A model generated the notes under the pieces. The model saw only the letters and a list, made by a program, of their open reading frames with translations, ran no database searches and had not been told where the DNA came from. This document shows, in pieces, positions 50,024 through 58,091 of a DNA stretch of 64,000 bases; the first letter of the stretch is position 1, and every line of letters starts with the position of its first letter. The stretch comes from UBA11098 sp041671525 (GTDB taxonomy: Bacteria > Patescibacteriota > Minisyncoccia > Moranbacterales > UBA2206), in the NCBI GenBank assembly GCA_041671525.1, contig JBAZBJ010000003.1, forward strand, positions 37,211-101,210, in the 5' to 3' direction. Made by a program: the position numbers and the translations under genes.

Positions 50024-50305
50024 TTATAAAACAGCTTCCTTGGCAGCTTTTGCCAAACGGAATTTAACCACAGTCTTGGCTGCAATTTGGATCTTCGCTC
50101 CGGTTGCAGGATTTACGCCCATGCGTGCTTTTCTTTTTGCTTTAACCATCTTTCCGAATCCAGGAAGAACAAATTCTCCGTTCTTCTTTACTTCAGAATA
50201 AGCCATCTCTGCCAGCATATCCATAAAGCTAGCGATGTCTTTTTTTGCCATGCCTGACTTTTCAGCCAAAGCGCCTAGCAACTGGGCCTTCGTCATTTTT
50301 GCCAT
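50024..50305 (-). CDS. HU family DNA-binding protein
   Basis: 93 residues. Helical N-terminus (MTKAQLLGALAEKSG), then the beta-arm region GFGKMVKAKRKARMGVNPAT and the closing KTVVKFR. It bends and compacts DNA as a dimer. Monocistronic with its own terminator. Confidence 0.93.
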   Translation of the reverse strand: MAKMTKAQLLGALAEKSGMAKKDIASFMDMLAEMAYSEVKKNGEFVLPGFGKMVKAKRKARMGVNPATGAKIQIAAKTVVKFRLAKAAKEAVL

Positions 50306-50460
50306 GTTGTTTTGTTAGTGATTAATTACATTGATTATTATAGCACGTTTTTAAAAGGGTAAAAGAGGAGTTGTCAACAGGCGCGCAGTATTCATGGGTT
50401 GGAACCTTCACGACAGCAAGTTTGACCAGCAAACATGAGTTTATTATCGAGTTGGGTTGA

Positions 50461-50527
50461 CCCAGCACTAACTTTGCACGGTGCCCTTGGCACTAAGGCT
50501 GAAAGCCAGTGCAAAGTTAGTGCTGGG
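50461..50527. repeat. 67-bp cruciform-forming inverted repeat upstream of thrS
   Basis: Arms CCCAGCACTAACTTTGCA and exact complement (50510-50527). Between them are two more hairpins, GTGCC-ctt-GGCAC and GGCT-gaa-AGCC, giving a three-way folded shape. The right end abuts the thrS -35 box. The rest of 50306-50460 shows nothing recognisable. Confidence 0.88.
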
Positions 50528-50555
50528 TTGATTTTCTCCCTTTTCCTGCTATTAT
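50528..50555 (+). promoter_or_regulatory. Promoter of thrS, giving a leaderless or nearly leaderless mRNA
   Basis: TTGATT, 16-nt spacer, TATTAT. Only 6 nt separate the -10 box from the ATG, and no ribosome site is present. Confidence 0.6.
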
Positions 50556-50561
50556 TGATGT

Positions 50562-52313
50562 ATGGAAAAAAATAATTTAGAAACTCTTCGTCACTCCACC
50601 GCCCATGTTTTAGCGACGGCCGTTTTGGAAATGTTCCCGGAAGCCAAGTTCGGCACCGGTCCGGCTGTGGAAAACGGCTTCTATTATGACTTTGACCTGC
50701 CGCGGACTTTGATCCCGGAAGATTTGCCGCTTTTGGAAGAAAAGATGAAAGCCGTCATCAAAACTAACTTCCCTTTTGAGCGCGCCGAGATTTCGGCGGC
50801 AGAAGCGCGCGCGGATTTCACCAAACTCGGACAAACCTACAAACTGGAGCTGATCGCTGATTTGGAAAAGGCTGGTGAAAAAATTTCGGTCTACAAGACC
50901 AACGGCTTTGTGGACTTGTGTTCGGGCCCACATATTGAATCGACAGGCAAAATAAACCCAACCGCTTTCAAACTGACCAAAATCTCCGGCGCCTATTGGA
51001 AGGCTGACGAAAAAAACCCGCAGATGCAGCGGATCTATGGTGTGGTTTTTGAATCCAAGGAAAAATTGAAAGAATATTTACACATGCAGGAGGAGGCGGA
51101 AAAAAGAGACCACAGGAAACTTGGCAAAGAATTGGGATTGTTTATTTTTTCTGATTTAGTCGGTCCGGGTTTACCGATTTACACTCCAAAGGGAGCAACT
51201 ATCCGCCGAGAAATTATCAACTATTCCAACGAGCTACAATCATCAATTGGATATCAGGAGGTTCATACACCGAATATTAACAAAGCTGAACTTTTCAAAA
51301 TTTCCGGTCATTATGATAAATACAAAGAAGATATGCTGCGCGTCGTTTCTAATTATACAAAAGAAGAGTACTTTTTGAAGCCGATGAGTTGTCCACAACA
51401 CACCCAGATTTTCGCCTCACAAATGAGAAGTTACCGGGATCTCCCGCTACGCATTGCGGATTTTGCCAATTTATATCGTGATGAAAAACCAGGTGAATTG
51501 AGCGGCCTGACCCGCCTACGCTGTTTCTGCCAGGATGATGGACATTCTTTCTGCCGCGAAGATCAAATCAAAGATGAATTTTCTTCTGTTCTTGGTGCAA
51601 TTAAGCAAGCGATGGAAACTTATGTGATGGATTATAAGATCAGACTTTCTTTTTGGGATCCGCAACATCCGGAAAAATATCTCGGGGATGCCGCTGTTTG
51701 GGAAAAATCACAGAAATTATTAGAAGATATTCTTATTGAGAACAAAATTGAATATTTCAAAGCTGAGGGTGAAGCTGCAATCTATGGACCAAAGATGGAT
51801 CTTATCTCTAATGATTCCCTCGGGCGAAAATGGCAGATTTCAACAATCCAGCTGGATTTCATCATGCCGCAGCGCTTCAACCTGACCTACATCGATAGCG
51901 ATGGCAAAGAAAAAACTCCGGTCATGATTCATCGCGCGATTGTCGGCTCACCGGAAAGATTTTTGGGAATTTTAATCGAACACTATGCTGGCGCTTTTCC
52001 GACCTGGCTCGCGCCGGTGCAAGCCGTTATCATTCCGGTTTCCGAAGAAAAATTTGGCGCTTATGCCAAAGATGTAGAGACGCGATTAATCGCGTCTGGT
52101 GTGCGCGTTGAACTGGATGCTTCCGCCGAAGGCCTGGGCAAAAAAATCCGTGACGCTGAAAAACAAAAAATCCCGTACATGCTTGTTGTTGGGGAAAAAG
52201 AAATGACGGATGGTTCCGTAGCAGTGCGCCAACGCGGCGACAAGAATCAGGAAGTTCTGAAGGTAGATGAATTCGTGGCTAAGATTTTAGAGGAAATAAA
52301 AAACAAGAAATAA
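50562..52313 (+). CDS. thrS: Threonyl-tRNA synthetase lacking the TGS domain
   Basis: 583 residues. It starts directly in the editing domain (RHSTAH with His11 and His15, later CSGPH). The catalytic domain has SCPQHTQ (zinc Cys), YRDEKPGELSGLTRLRCF and VGSPERFLGILIEH, and an anticodon-binding domain ends the protein. The N-terminal TGS domain of the usual 640-residue enzyme is absent. The middle third (about 51110-51850) is more AT-rich than both ends. A terminator follows (52347). Confidence 0.95.
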   Translation: MEKNNLETLRHSTAHVLATAVLEMFPEAKFGTGPAVENGFYYDFDLPRTLIPEDLPLLEEKMKAVIKTNFPFERAEISAAEARADFTKLGQTYKLELIADLEKAGEKISVYKTNGFVDLCSGPHIESTGKINPTAFKLTKISGAYWKADEKNPQMQRIYGVVFESKEKLKEYLHMQEEAEKRDHRKLGKELGLFIFSDLVGPGLPIYTPKGATIRREIINYSNELQSSIGYQEVHTPNINKAELFKISGHYDKYKEDMLRVVSNYTKEEYFLKPMSCPQHTQIFASQMRSYRDLPLRIADFANLYRDEKPGELSGLTRLRCFCQDDGHSFCREDQIKDEFSSVLGAIKQAMETYVMDYKIRLSFWDPQHPEKYLGDAAVWEKSQKLLEDILIENKIEYFKAEGEAAIYGPKMDLISNDSLGRKWQISTIQLDFIMPQRFNLTYIDSDGKEKTPVMIHRAIVGSPERFLGILIEHYAGAFPTWLAPVQAVIIPVSEEKFGAYAKDVETRLIASGVRVELDASAEGLGKKIRDAEKQKIPYMLVVGEKEMTDGSVAVRQRGDKNQEVLKVDEFVAKILEEIKNKK

Positions 52314-52346
52314 AAAACTTTTCTATATTTCTATATATAAATGATA

Positions 52347-52382
52347 AGAGGGGTCATCGCCAGTAGCGAGCCCCTCTTTGTT
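52347..52382 (+). terminator. Terminator of thrS
   Basis: AGAGGGG and CCCCTCT arms with TTTG after. It can also act on the minus strand for the 52399-52578 gene (TTATCATTTATA after). Confidence 0.75.
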
Positions 52383-52398
52383 CAATGTTATTGCCATT

Positions 52399-52578
52399 TT
52401 ATTGCCTCATAAGCCAGATATGGCTCGAGAGGCCGGCAGCAAGATCACCAACGTGATTCTCGCCTTGCCGTACTACTTTTTTTGCCTGATCTAAACAAGC
52501 GTTTACTGTAAAAGAACTGGTTGACCCCCTTCCTGTCTTTAGGGGATCCTGCTGAGATTTTTTCTTCTCTCTTTTCAA
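52399..52578 (-). CDS. Small orphan protein, 59 residues, TTG start
   Basis: No family recognised. TTG at 52578 is 8 nt behind a perfect CAGGAGG, and a consensus promoter (52635-52663) lies upstream, so expression is likely despite the short length. Basic N-terminus (KREKKKSQQ), a Ser/Thr stretch, then a helical C-terminus ending SSHIWLMRQ. A second tiny frame (ATG 52397, 24 codons) follows directly and may be read as well. Confidence 0.6.
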   Translation of the reverse strand: MKREKKKSQQDPLKTGRGSTSSFTVNACLDQAKKVVRQGENHVGDLAAGLSSHIWLMRQ

Positions 52579-52634
52579 AGTTTTTTCCTCCTGTATTTTT
52601 ATGCTTGATATTTAAATCATTTGAGCATTGAGAT

Positions 52635-52663
52635 AGTTTACTCTTATTTTAAAAAACTGTCAA
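52635..52663 (-). promoter_or_regulatory. Promoter of the 59-residue orphan gene
   Basis: TTGACA, 17-nt spacer, TAAACT on the minus strand. Confidence 0.85.
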
Positions 52664-52733
52664 GACAGCCATAATTTTCAATCTTCCAGACACCTAGTAT
52701 TTAATACGGATAACCCCGTGATATATTGCATAT

Positions 52734-52772
52734 AAAAAAAGCGGCCGGCGGGGTTTTCGCCCAGTCCGGCCA
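52734..52772 (-). terminator. Terminator of the 52783-53100 gene
   Basis: GGCCGG and CCGGCC arms around GGGC/ACCC; TTTTTTTATA follows on the minus strand. Confidence 0.85.
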
Positions 52773-52782
52773 TAGTTTTTGC

Positions 52783-53100
52783 TTAGAGTCTCTGACGATC
52801 AAAGAAAAGTGCACTTTGATTCCCCTCAGCTCTATATCTTCTCAGGTAATAAACTGCACCATTTGCAATAGTTAAGAGTTCAGAAACAGTAACGGTCCGG
52901 ATAATGCTAATATCCCTGCAAGGCACATGCCTCTCGCCTCCAAAAAATGTTTCGATTATAACAACCTCGTCTTTTGCCATTTCTGGCACCCTCGCGATAC
53001 CAAAAAGCACCTCGCCTACAATTTCAACTCTGAAAATTGTTTGTAAGCCATTCTTCTCTTTCTCCTTTTCTACATACACCGGTATGGCACTCTTTCGCAT
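52783..53100 (-). CDS. Orphan gene product, 105 residues
   Basis: No family recognised. ATG 53100 follows GGGAGGAATT. Largely beta in character (VEIVGEVLFGIARVPE, DEVVIIETFFGGERHVP), with a basic C-terminus (YYLRRYRAEG). Own terminator behind; no consensus -35 box was found in front. Divergent from miaB. Confidence 0.65.
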   Translation of the reverse strand: MRKSAIPVYVEKEKEKNGLQTIFRVEIVGEVLFGIARVPEMAKDEVVIIETFFGGERHVPCRDISIIRTVTVSELLTIANGAVYYLRRYRAEGNQSALFFDRQRL

Positions 53101-53169
53101 AATTCCTCCCTTGATTTTTGACCTGAATTAAAGTATTCTAATGAATACCGTTTTATTAAAGAAGCATCC

Positions 53170-54477
53170 ATGAAATATTACATTAAAACTTTCGGCTGTC
53201 AAATGAATGTCTCGGATTCCGAGCGGATTTCTGGCTTTTTGGAGGCCAAAGGGTATAAATCGGCGCAAGGCCTATCCGAGGCCGCCTTGGCCATTTTTAA
53301 CACCTGTGGGGTGCGTCAGATGGCCGAAGACCGGGTTTATGGCCAGATCCACAACCTCCGCAAGGCCGAAAATGCCAATCCCAGACTGACTCCCAAAACC
53401 ATCATTTTGACCGGCTGCCTGGCCAACCGCGCCGATGTGCAAAAACGCCTCAAGAACAAGGTGGATTTGTTTTGTGAAATTAAAGATTTTCCAAAAGAGT
53501 TTAAAAAAATACTAAAAACTACCAACCACAAACTACAAACTACCGCCCAAGAAAACATTGCATACCTTTCCATATCCCCAAAGCACAAAAATAACTTCAG
53601 CGCCTATGTCCCAATCATGACCGGCTGCAACAATTTTTGTGCCTACTGCGTCGTCCCTTATGCCCGCGGCCGCGAAGTTTCCCGACCCGCAGCGGAAATT
53701 CTTGCTGAAATTAAAAGTTTAATAAAAAAAGGCTACAAAGAAATTATTTTATTGGGTCAAAACGTCAACAGCTACAAAGACAAGAAAATAAACTTCTCAC
53801 AGCTGCTAAAAAAAGTTGACGCTATCCATGGAAATTTCTGGATCCAATTCATGAGCAACCACCCCAAAGATGTGACAGATGAAATGATTGAGACCGTCGC
53901 TAAGCTGCCAAAAGTCTTCGAATCTTTTCATCTGCCGATCCAGGCTGGTTCTGATGAAATTATCCGCAAAATGAATCGCAAATACACCGCCAAGCAATAT
54001 TTAACTTTGGTGAAAAAAATAAAAAAGGCTTACCAAAAATATAAACCTGATTTGCCTTTCGCCCTCACTTCCGATATCATTGTCGGTTTTCCGGGCGAAA
54101 CGAAAAAGCAATTTATGGACTCGGCTAAGATTATGAAACTGGCGAAGTATGACATGGTTTTTTTCGGCCAGTTCTCACCCCGCCCCGGCACCGCTGCCTG
54201 GCAGATGAAGGACAACATTTCCAAGGCCGAAAAAGTCCGCCGCGAACAATTTTTGAACGAAATTTTGAAAAAGACCGTGCACGCCAATAACAAAAAATAT
54301 GTCGAGCAAGTTTTGGATGTTTTGGTGGAAAATAAAAAAGACGACCATTATTTCGGCCGCACCCGGACGATGAAGAATGTGAAGATTGTCGCTACTCAGC
54401 AAAATTTAATTGGGAAAATAGTAAAAGCTAAGATCACCAAAGCAAACACATGGAATCTCGAGGGAAAATTATCGTAA
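53170..54477 (+). CDS. miaB: tRNA-2-methylthio-N6-dimethylallyladenosine synthase
   Basis: 435 residues. Cys10, Cys46 and Cys83 for the auxiliary cluster, radical-SAM CNNFCAYC (Cys153, 157, 160), and a C-terminal TRAM-like region (GRTRTMKNVKI). It adds the methylthio group to the product of MiaA. Residues 116-127 (KTTNHKLQTTAQ) are a low-complexity insertion of the type also in dnaX and rnhB. It overlaps miaA by 28 nt, so the two consecutive steps are coupled. Confidence 0.95.
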   Translation: MKYYIKTFGCQMNVSDSERISGFLEAKGYKSAQGLSEAALAIFNTCGVRQMAEDRVYGQIHNLRKAENANPRLTPKTIILTGCLANRADVQKRLKNKVDLFCEIKDFPKEFKKILKTTNHKLQTTAQENIAYLSISPKHKNNFSAYVPIMTGCNNFCAYCVVPYARGREVSRPAAEILAEIKSLIKKGYKEIILLGQNVNSYKDKKINFSQLLKKVDAIHGNFWIQFMSNHPKDVTDEMIETVAKLPKVFESFHLPIQAGSDEIIRKMNRKYTAKQYLTLVKKIKKAYQKYKPDLPFALTSDIIVGFPGETKKQFMDSAKIMKLAKYDMVFFGQFSPRPGTAAWQMKDNISKAEKVRREQFLNEILKKTVHANNKKYVEQVLDVLVENKKDDHYFGRTRTMKNVKIVATQQNLIGKIVKAKITKANTWNLEGKLS

Positions 54478-55469
54478 TATTGGGCCCAACATCTAGCGGC
54501 AAGTCTGACATTGCCATAAAGTTAGCTCGTCAATTCAACGGCGAAATTATTTCCGCTGATTCACGGCAGATTTATCGTGGGCTAGATATCGGCACGGGCA
54601 AAGTGACCAAAGCCGAACAGAACATGGCCAAGCATTGGCTGTTGGACATCGTGAGTCCGCGCACCATTTTCAGCGCGGCGCAATTCAAAAAGAAAGCCGA
54701 CAAAATCATTGCGGACATTCTCAGGCGCGGCAAACTGCCGATTATCTGTGGCGGCACCGGCTTTTGGATCAAAGCGGTGGTCGACAATGTTTCTTATCCG
54801 GAAGTGAAACCGGATTGGCAGCTACGTGAAAAACTAGGCAAAAAATCAGCCGCGGCGCTTTTCAAAATGCTGAAAAAAATTGATCCACAACGAGCCCAAA
54901 ATATTGACGCGAAAAATCCAGTCCGTTTGATCCGCGCCATTGAAATTTGCAAAGCTATTGGCAAAGTGCCTCCACTCTCCTGTCATTGCGAGTCCGCCGC
55001 AGCGGGCGAAGCAATCCCCTTACAACAAAGCACAAAATATAACATAAAGTCCGGTGAATTAAAATACGGGATTGCCGCGGTCGCTCCGCGGCGGAGCTCC
55101 CTCGCAATGACAAATAACTACGAGTTCCTGCAAATCAGCGTTGATATTACAAAAGAAAATTTACACAAAAATATTGAGCAACGTTTACGAAAACGTTGGG
55201 CCGCTGGCATGATCAAGGAAGTGAAAAATTTGAAAAAATCCGGCCTAAGTTGGAAAAAAATCCAAAGCTTTGGCCTGGGCTATTTTTGGATTCCTCTATA
55301 CTTGCAGAAAAAAATAACCAAGCAAGACTTATTAGAAAAAGTCTTCCTGGCCGAAAAAGATTTCGCCAAGCGGCAGATGACGTGGTTTAAAAAAGACGAA
55401 CGTATCAAATGGCTCAAAAAATATTCAGCCATTAAAAAAGAAACTGCCATCTTCTTAAAAAATAACTAG
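54450..55469 (+). CDS. miaA: tRNA dimethylallyltransferase
   Basis: 339 residues. GPTSSGKSDIA at the N-terminus, then SADSRQIYRGLDIGTGK and CGGTGFWIKA. It transfers dimethylallyl to A37 of tRNAs, providing the MiaB substrate. A 132-bp palindromic repeat (54981-55112) is read in frame as 44 extra residues (SCHCESAAAGEA...RRSSLAMT), which explains the length above the usual 300 or so. Confidence 0.94.
   Translation: MESRGKIIVILGPTSSGKSDIAIKLARQFNGEIISADSRQIYRGLDIGTGKVTKAEQNMAKHWLLDIVSPRTIFSAAQFKKKADKIIADILRRGKLPIICGGTGFWIKAVVDNVSYPEVKPDWQLREKLGKKSAAALFKMLKKIDPQRAQNIDAKNPVRLIRAIEICKAIGKVPPLSCHCESAAAGEAIPLQQSTKYNIKSGELKYGIAAVAPRRSSLAMTNNYEFLQISVDITKENLHKNIEQRLRKRWAAGMIKEVKNLKKSGLSWKKIQSFGLGYFWIPLYLQKKITKQDLLEKVFLAEKDFAKRQMTWFKKDERIKWLKKYSAIKKETAIFLKNN
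54981..55112. repeat. 132-bp palindromic repeat inside miaA
   Basis: Ends TGTCATTGCGAG and CTCGCAATGACA, with GCCGC/GCGGC and GCAATCCC/GGGATTGC arms inside. Exactly 44 codons, no stop. Related in ends to the TGTCATTCC family. Confidence 0.9.
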
Positions 55470-55497
55470 GCCCCGACATTTCGGGGCCTCTTGCTTC
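55469..55497. terminator. Hairpin between miaA and the 55516-55686 gene
   Basis: GGCCCCG-acatt-CGGGGCC. T-runs are weak on the plus strand (TCTTGCTT) and moderate on the minus strand (TAGTTATTTTTT). Confidence 0.65.
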
Positions 55498-55515
55498 TGA
55501 TGAAGCCTACTGTTC

Positions 55516-55686
55516 TCATGGTGAAAGTGGAATTGGACTGTGTGGAAAACATCCCATACACGCAATTTTTGTAGTAACAGGATTCTCGCACCCACTACAA
55601 TTCCTTTCATAACAATAAGTGCATTCCTTGCAGATGCAATTTACAGTTTTTTCCCTGATCTCTTCGGTCAATCCGGGCATTCCCAT
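55516..55686 (-). CDS. Small cysteine-rich protein, 56 residues
   Basis: ATG 55686 (MGMPGLTEE) follows GAAAGGAG; a longer frame from 55731 adds a basic non-like N-terminus. Eight Cys in CICKECTYCYERNCSGCENP and IACMGC suggest one or two metal sites. No family is recognised. It starts inside the 3' part of the preceding orphan gene in another frame, with an 80-nt overlap, so the two are probably coupled. Confidence 0.6.
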   Translation of the reverse strand: MGMPGLTEEIREKTVNCICKECTYCYERNCSGCENPVTTKIACMGCFPHSPIPLSP

Positions 55687-56071
55687 GTCTTTTTCTCCTT
55701 TCCTCTTGTAATAAATTTTTGTGTAAAACACAAGCCAAAACGGCTTTGTTCAAAATTCGCTCCAGATCAAAACTTCTTCGGTTGCCGCCTGAATCAAGAA
55801 AACGCTGACAGATAAATTCGAAACGTTCTTCATTGTCCTCTCTGTCTAGAAGCATATCCATGACTGCAAAAAAAAGTTTACTGCGATGATCGCGCCTTCC
55901 TATGATCCTGCATTCGCCCTTGAGCAAAGTACACACACTGGCATACTCTTTGCTATCCGAGGCTGTGCAATATTCTGCCAGTATGCAATACTTTTCCGGA
56001 TTCTTTACGCCGAACACTTTGCAGTTATGCCTTACGATTTCTACAGACTCCAACAAGTTGCAAATCAACAT
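55607..56071 (-). CDS. Orphan gene product, 154 residues
   Basis: ATG 56071 follows AAAGGTGA at good spacing, and a consensus promoter (56103-56131) lies upstream. Cys-rich N-terminal half (YCILAEYCTAS, SVCTLLKGECR). The last 30 or so residues overlap the start of the Cys-rich gene and look like an out-of-frame tail, so the natural end could be earlier if a frameshift is present near 55700. No family recognised. Confidence 0.6.
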   Translation of the reverse strand: MLICNLLESVEIVRHNCKVFGVKNPEKYCILAEYCTASDSKEYASVCTLLKGECRIIGRRDHRSKLFFAVMDMLLDREDNEERFEFICQRFLDSGGNRRSFDLERILNKAVLACVLHKNLLQEERRKRHGNARIDRRDQGKNCKLHLQGMHLLL

Positions 56072-56102
56072 GACTCACCTTTCCTTTCTTTGTTTTTATA
56101 TG

Positions 56103-56131
56103 TTTATAAAAAATTTGATATCAATTGTCAA
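56103..56131 (-). promoter_or_regulatory. Promoter of the 55607-56071 gene
   Basis: TTGACA, 17-nt spacer, TATAAA on the minus strand. Confidence 0.85.
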
Positions 56132-56136
56132 AGAGC

Positions 56137-56162
56137 CCAAAAAAAATCCACCCTACTGGTGG
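56137..56162 (-). terminator. Terminator of the gatB operon
   Basis: CCACC-agta-GGGTGG, then ATTTTTTTTGG on the minus strand. It precedes the next promoter by only a few bases. Confidence 0.8.
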
Positions 56163-56287
56163 AAATATATTTTTTGGAAATATGAAATTGTCCCTATCTT
56201 CTCTCTGAATTTTCGTAACTTATGTCTTTTCATATTTTCCTTATTCTACTCCTGGCGTTAAAACCGGTCAAATCGGCCTGTGGATAA

Positions 56288-56584
56288 CTAATTTCTTCGC
56301 TTGAACAAGTTGTCAATCGCGTCCTCAGAACTTTCAAATTCTCCCGGATTTGTTTTCCCACCCTCCTTAGACGCTTTGAACACTGGCTTAGGCTCCAAAA
56401 CTCCGGTCCCTTCCAATTGCGCTGTCGTTACTTTGGCGTCATCAAGCGCTTTTTGCAAACTGCTGACGGCATCATCCGCTTCGGTATCCTCAATAACTAT
56501 TTTTCTCCTTTTTTCTGAGGCAGCACGTTTTTCTATTTCATCTGGTGTAAGCCTTATTTCTCTTGGAATTTCAAATCCTCCCAT
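56288..56584 (-). CDS. Small hydrophilic protein of unknown function, 98 residues
   Basis: No family recognised. Charged throughout: a helical N-terminal half (EIEKRAASEKRRKIVIED) and a disordered-looking Gly/Pro/Ser end (KASKEGGKTNPGEFESSED). It lies 28 nt behind gatB at the end of the folA-mazG-gatB run. A TTATCCACA word (56279-56287, minus strand) abuts the stop. Confidence 0.6.
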   Translation of the reverse strand: MGGFEIPREIRLTPDEIEKRAASEKRRKIVIEDTEADDAVSSLQKALDDAKVTTAQLEGTGVLEPKPVFKASKEGGKTNPGEFESSEDAIDNLFKRRN

Positions 56585-56612
56585 AAATTTAAAAATAAAA
56601 TAATTATTTTAT

Positions 56613-58081
56613 TTAGCTTAATTTTTTACGCAAAATTTCCATAATCATTGCCGGATTAGCTTTGCCTTTCGATTCCTTCATCACCTGCCCCATCAAGAAC
56701 TGCAAGGCGTTTTGCTTGCCGGCCTTGAAATCTTCCACGGATTTTTCGTTGTTGCCGATCACCTCCAGCACCAGCGATTCCAGCACGCCTTCGTCACTCA
56801 CCTGGATCAATCCTTTGGCTTCGATGATCTGCGACGGATCGCCGCCGGTGTGATACATCTCTTCCAAAACTGTTTGCGCCGCGCTGGAGTTGATTTTGCC
56901 GTCCGCGATGAAGCCGATCAGTTCCGCGAAATTTTCCGGACTGACTTTGATGTCTTTGATAACGTGGTCATTTTTGATCAGATGCTTTTGCAATTCACTG
57001 GCCATATAGTTCGCGGAAAGCCGCAGACATTTTTCTTCATCGGACACGACTTCCCCACATTTCATTTTTTCCTTGATTTCCGAAACCACTTGCTCAAAAT
57101 ATTCCGCTAGATTTTTGTCACTGATGATGACGTCCGCATTTTCGCGCGACAGACTATATTCTTCCATGAATCTTTTTTCTTTGTGGTCGGGCAATTCCGG
57201 CAAAGCGCGACGCAAATTCTCAATGTATTCCGACGTAAAACGCAACGGCGGAATGTCCGGTTCCGGGAAATAACGATAGTCGTGGGCCGATTCTTTTTTG
57301 CGCTGGGAGACTGTTTCACCGCGCGCTTCATCCCACCCCCGTGTTTCCTGCGCGACCTTTTCGCCCCTGTCCAGAACCTCGGTTTGCCGCTTGATTTCGA
57401 AATCGATGGCCTTTTCCACAAATTTGAAAGAATTGATGTTTTTGACCTCCACCTTGGTGCCGCTCAGCTTCTCCTCACCTGCCCTGTAGAGCGAAATATT
57501 GGCCTCACAGCGCATATGACCTTTTTCCATGTCAGCGGTCGAAATGTCCAGATAACGGCAAATTTGCTGCAATTTTGGCAAAAGAGGCGGGCTTCCGCGC
57601 CCGTTTCAATGTCAGGCTCGGTCACCAGCTCCATCAGCGGCACCCCGGCGCGATTGAAGTCCACCAGCGAAAAGTCCGCCTTTTTCGGATGCACCAATTT
57701 GCCCGTGTCCTCTTCCAGGTGGATGCGGGTAATCCCGATGCTTTTCCCGCCAACTTCCAATTTACCCTGTTCGCACAACGGTTGATCATATTGCGAAATC
57801 TGATAACCCTTCGGGATGTCCGGATAAAAATAGTTTTTGCGATCAAACTTGGATTTCTCCCGCAGCGTGCAGCCCAAAGCCAAACCGGCCTTCTGCACAA
57901 ATTCAATCGCCTGAGCGTTGGGCACTGGTAGCGTTCCCGGTTGCCCAGTGCAAACCGGACAAATGTTGACATTGGGTTCTGTTTCCAGTCCCATCCCATT
58001 TTTGGAATCACAAAACATCTTGGAAGCGGTTTTGAGCTCCACGTGAATTTCCATACCGATGACTGGTGTATATTTTGCCAT
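56613..58081 (-). pseudogene. gatB: Asp/Glu-tRNA(Asn/Gln) amidotransferase subunit B, single-base frameshift
   Basis: Two overlapping frames together give a full GatB of about 489 residues. The N-terminal part runs from ATG 58081 (MAKYTPVIGMEIHVEL) to MELVTEPDIETGAEARLF. The C-terminal part resumes as LPKLQQICRYLDISTADMEKG and continues to the end. The break is at a run of four A (57580-57583, plus strand); one extra base restores the frame. GatB is needed for Gln-tRNA synthesis where GlnRS is absent, so a sequencing error or ribosomal slippage is more likely than true loss. Confidence 0.88.
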
Positions 58082-58091
58082 AATGTTTTGT

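Noticed and set aside
50390..50420. T-box-like GGGTTGGAACC upstream of thrS
   Set aside because: The T-box core AGGGTGGNACCGCG is not matched beyond a few bases, no antiterminator/terminator pair is seen, and the thrS promoter appears to lie downstream of it.
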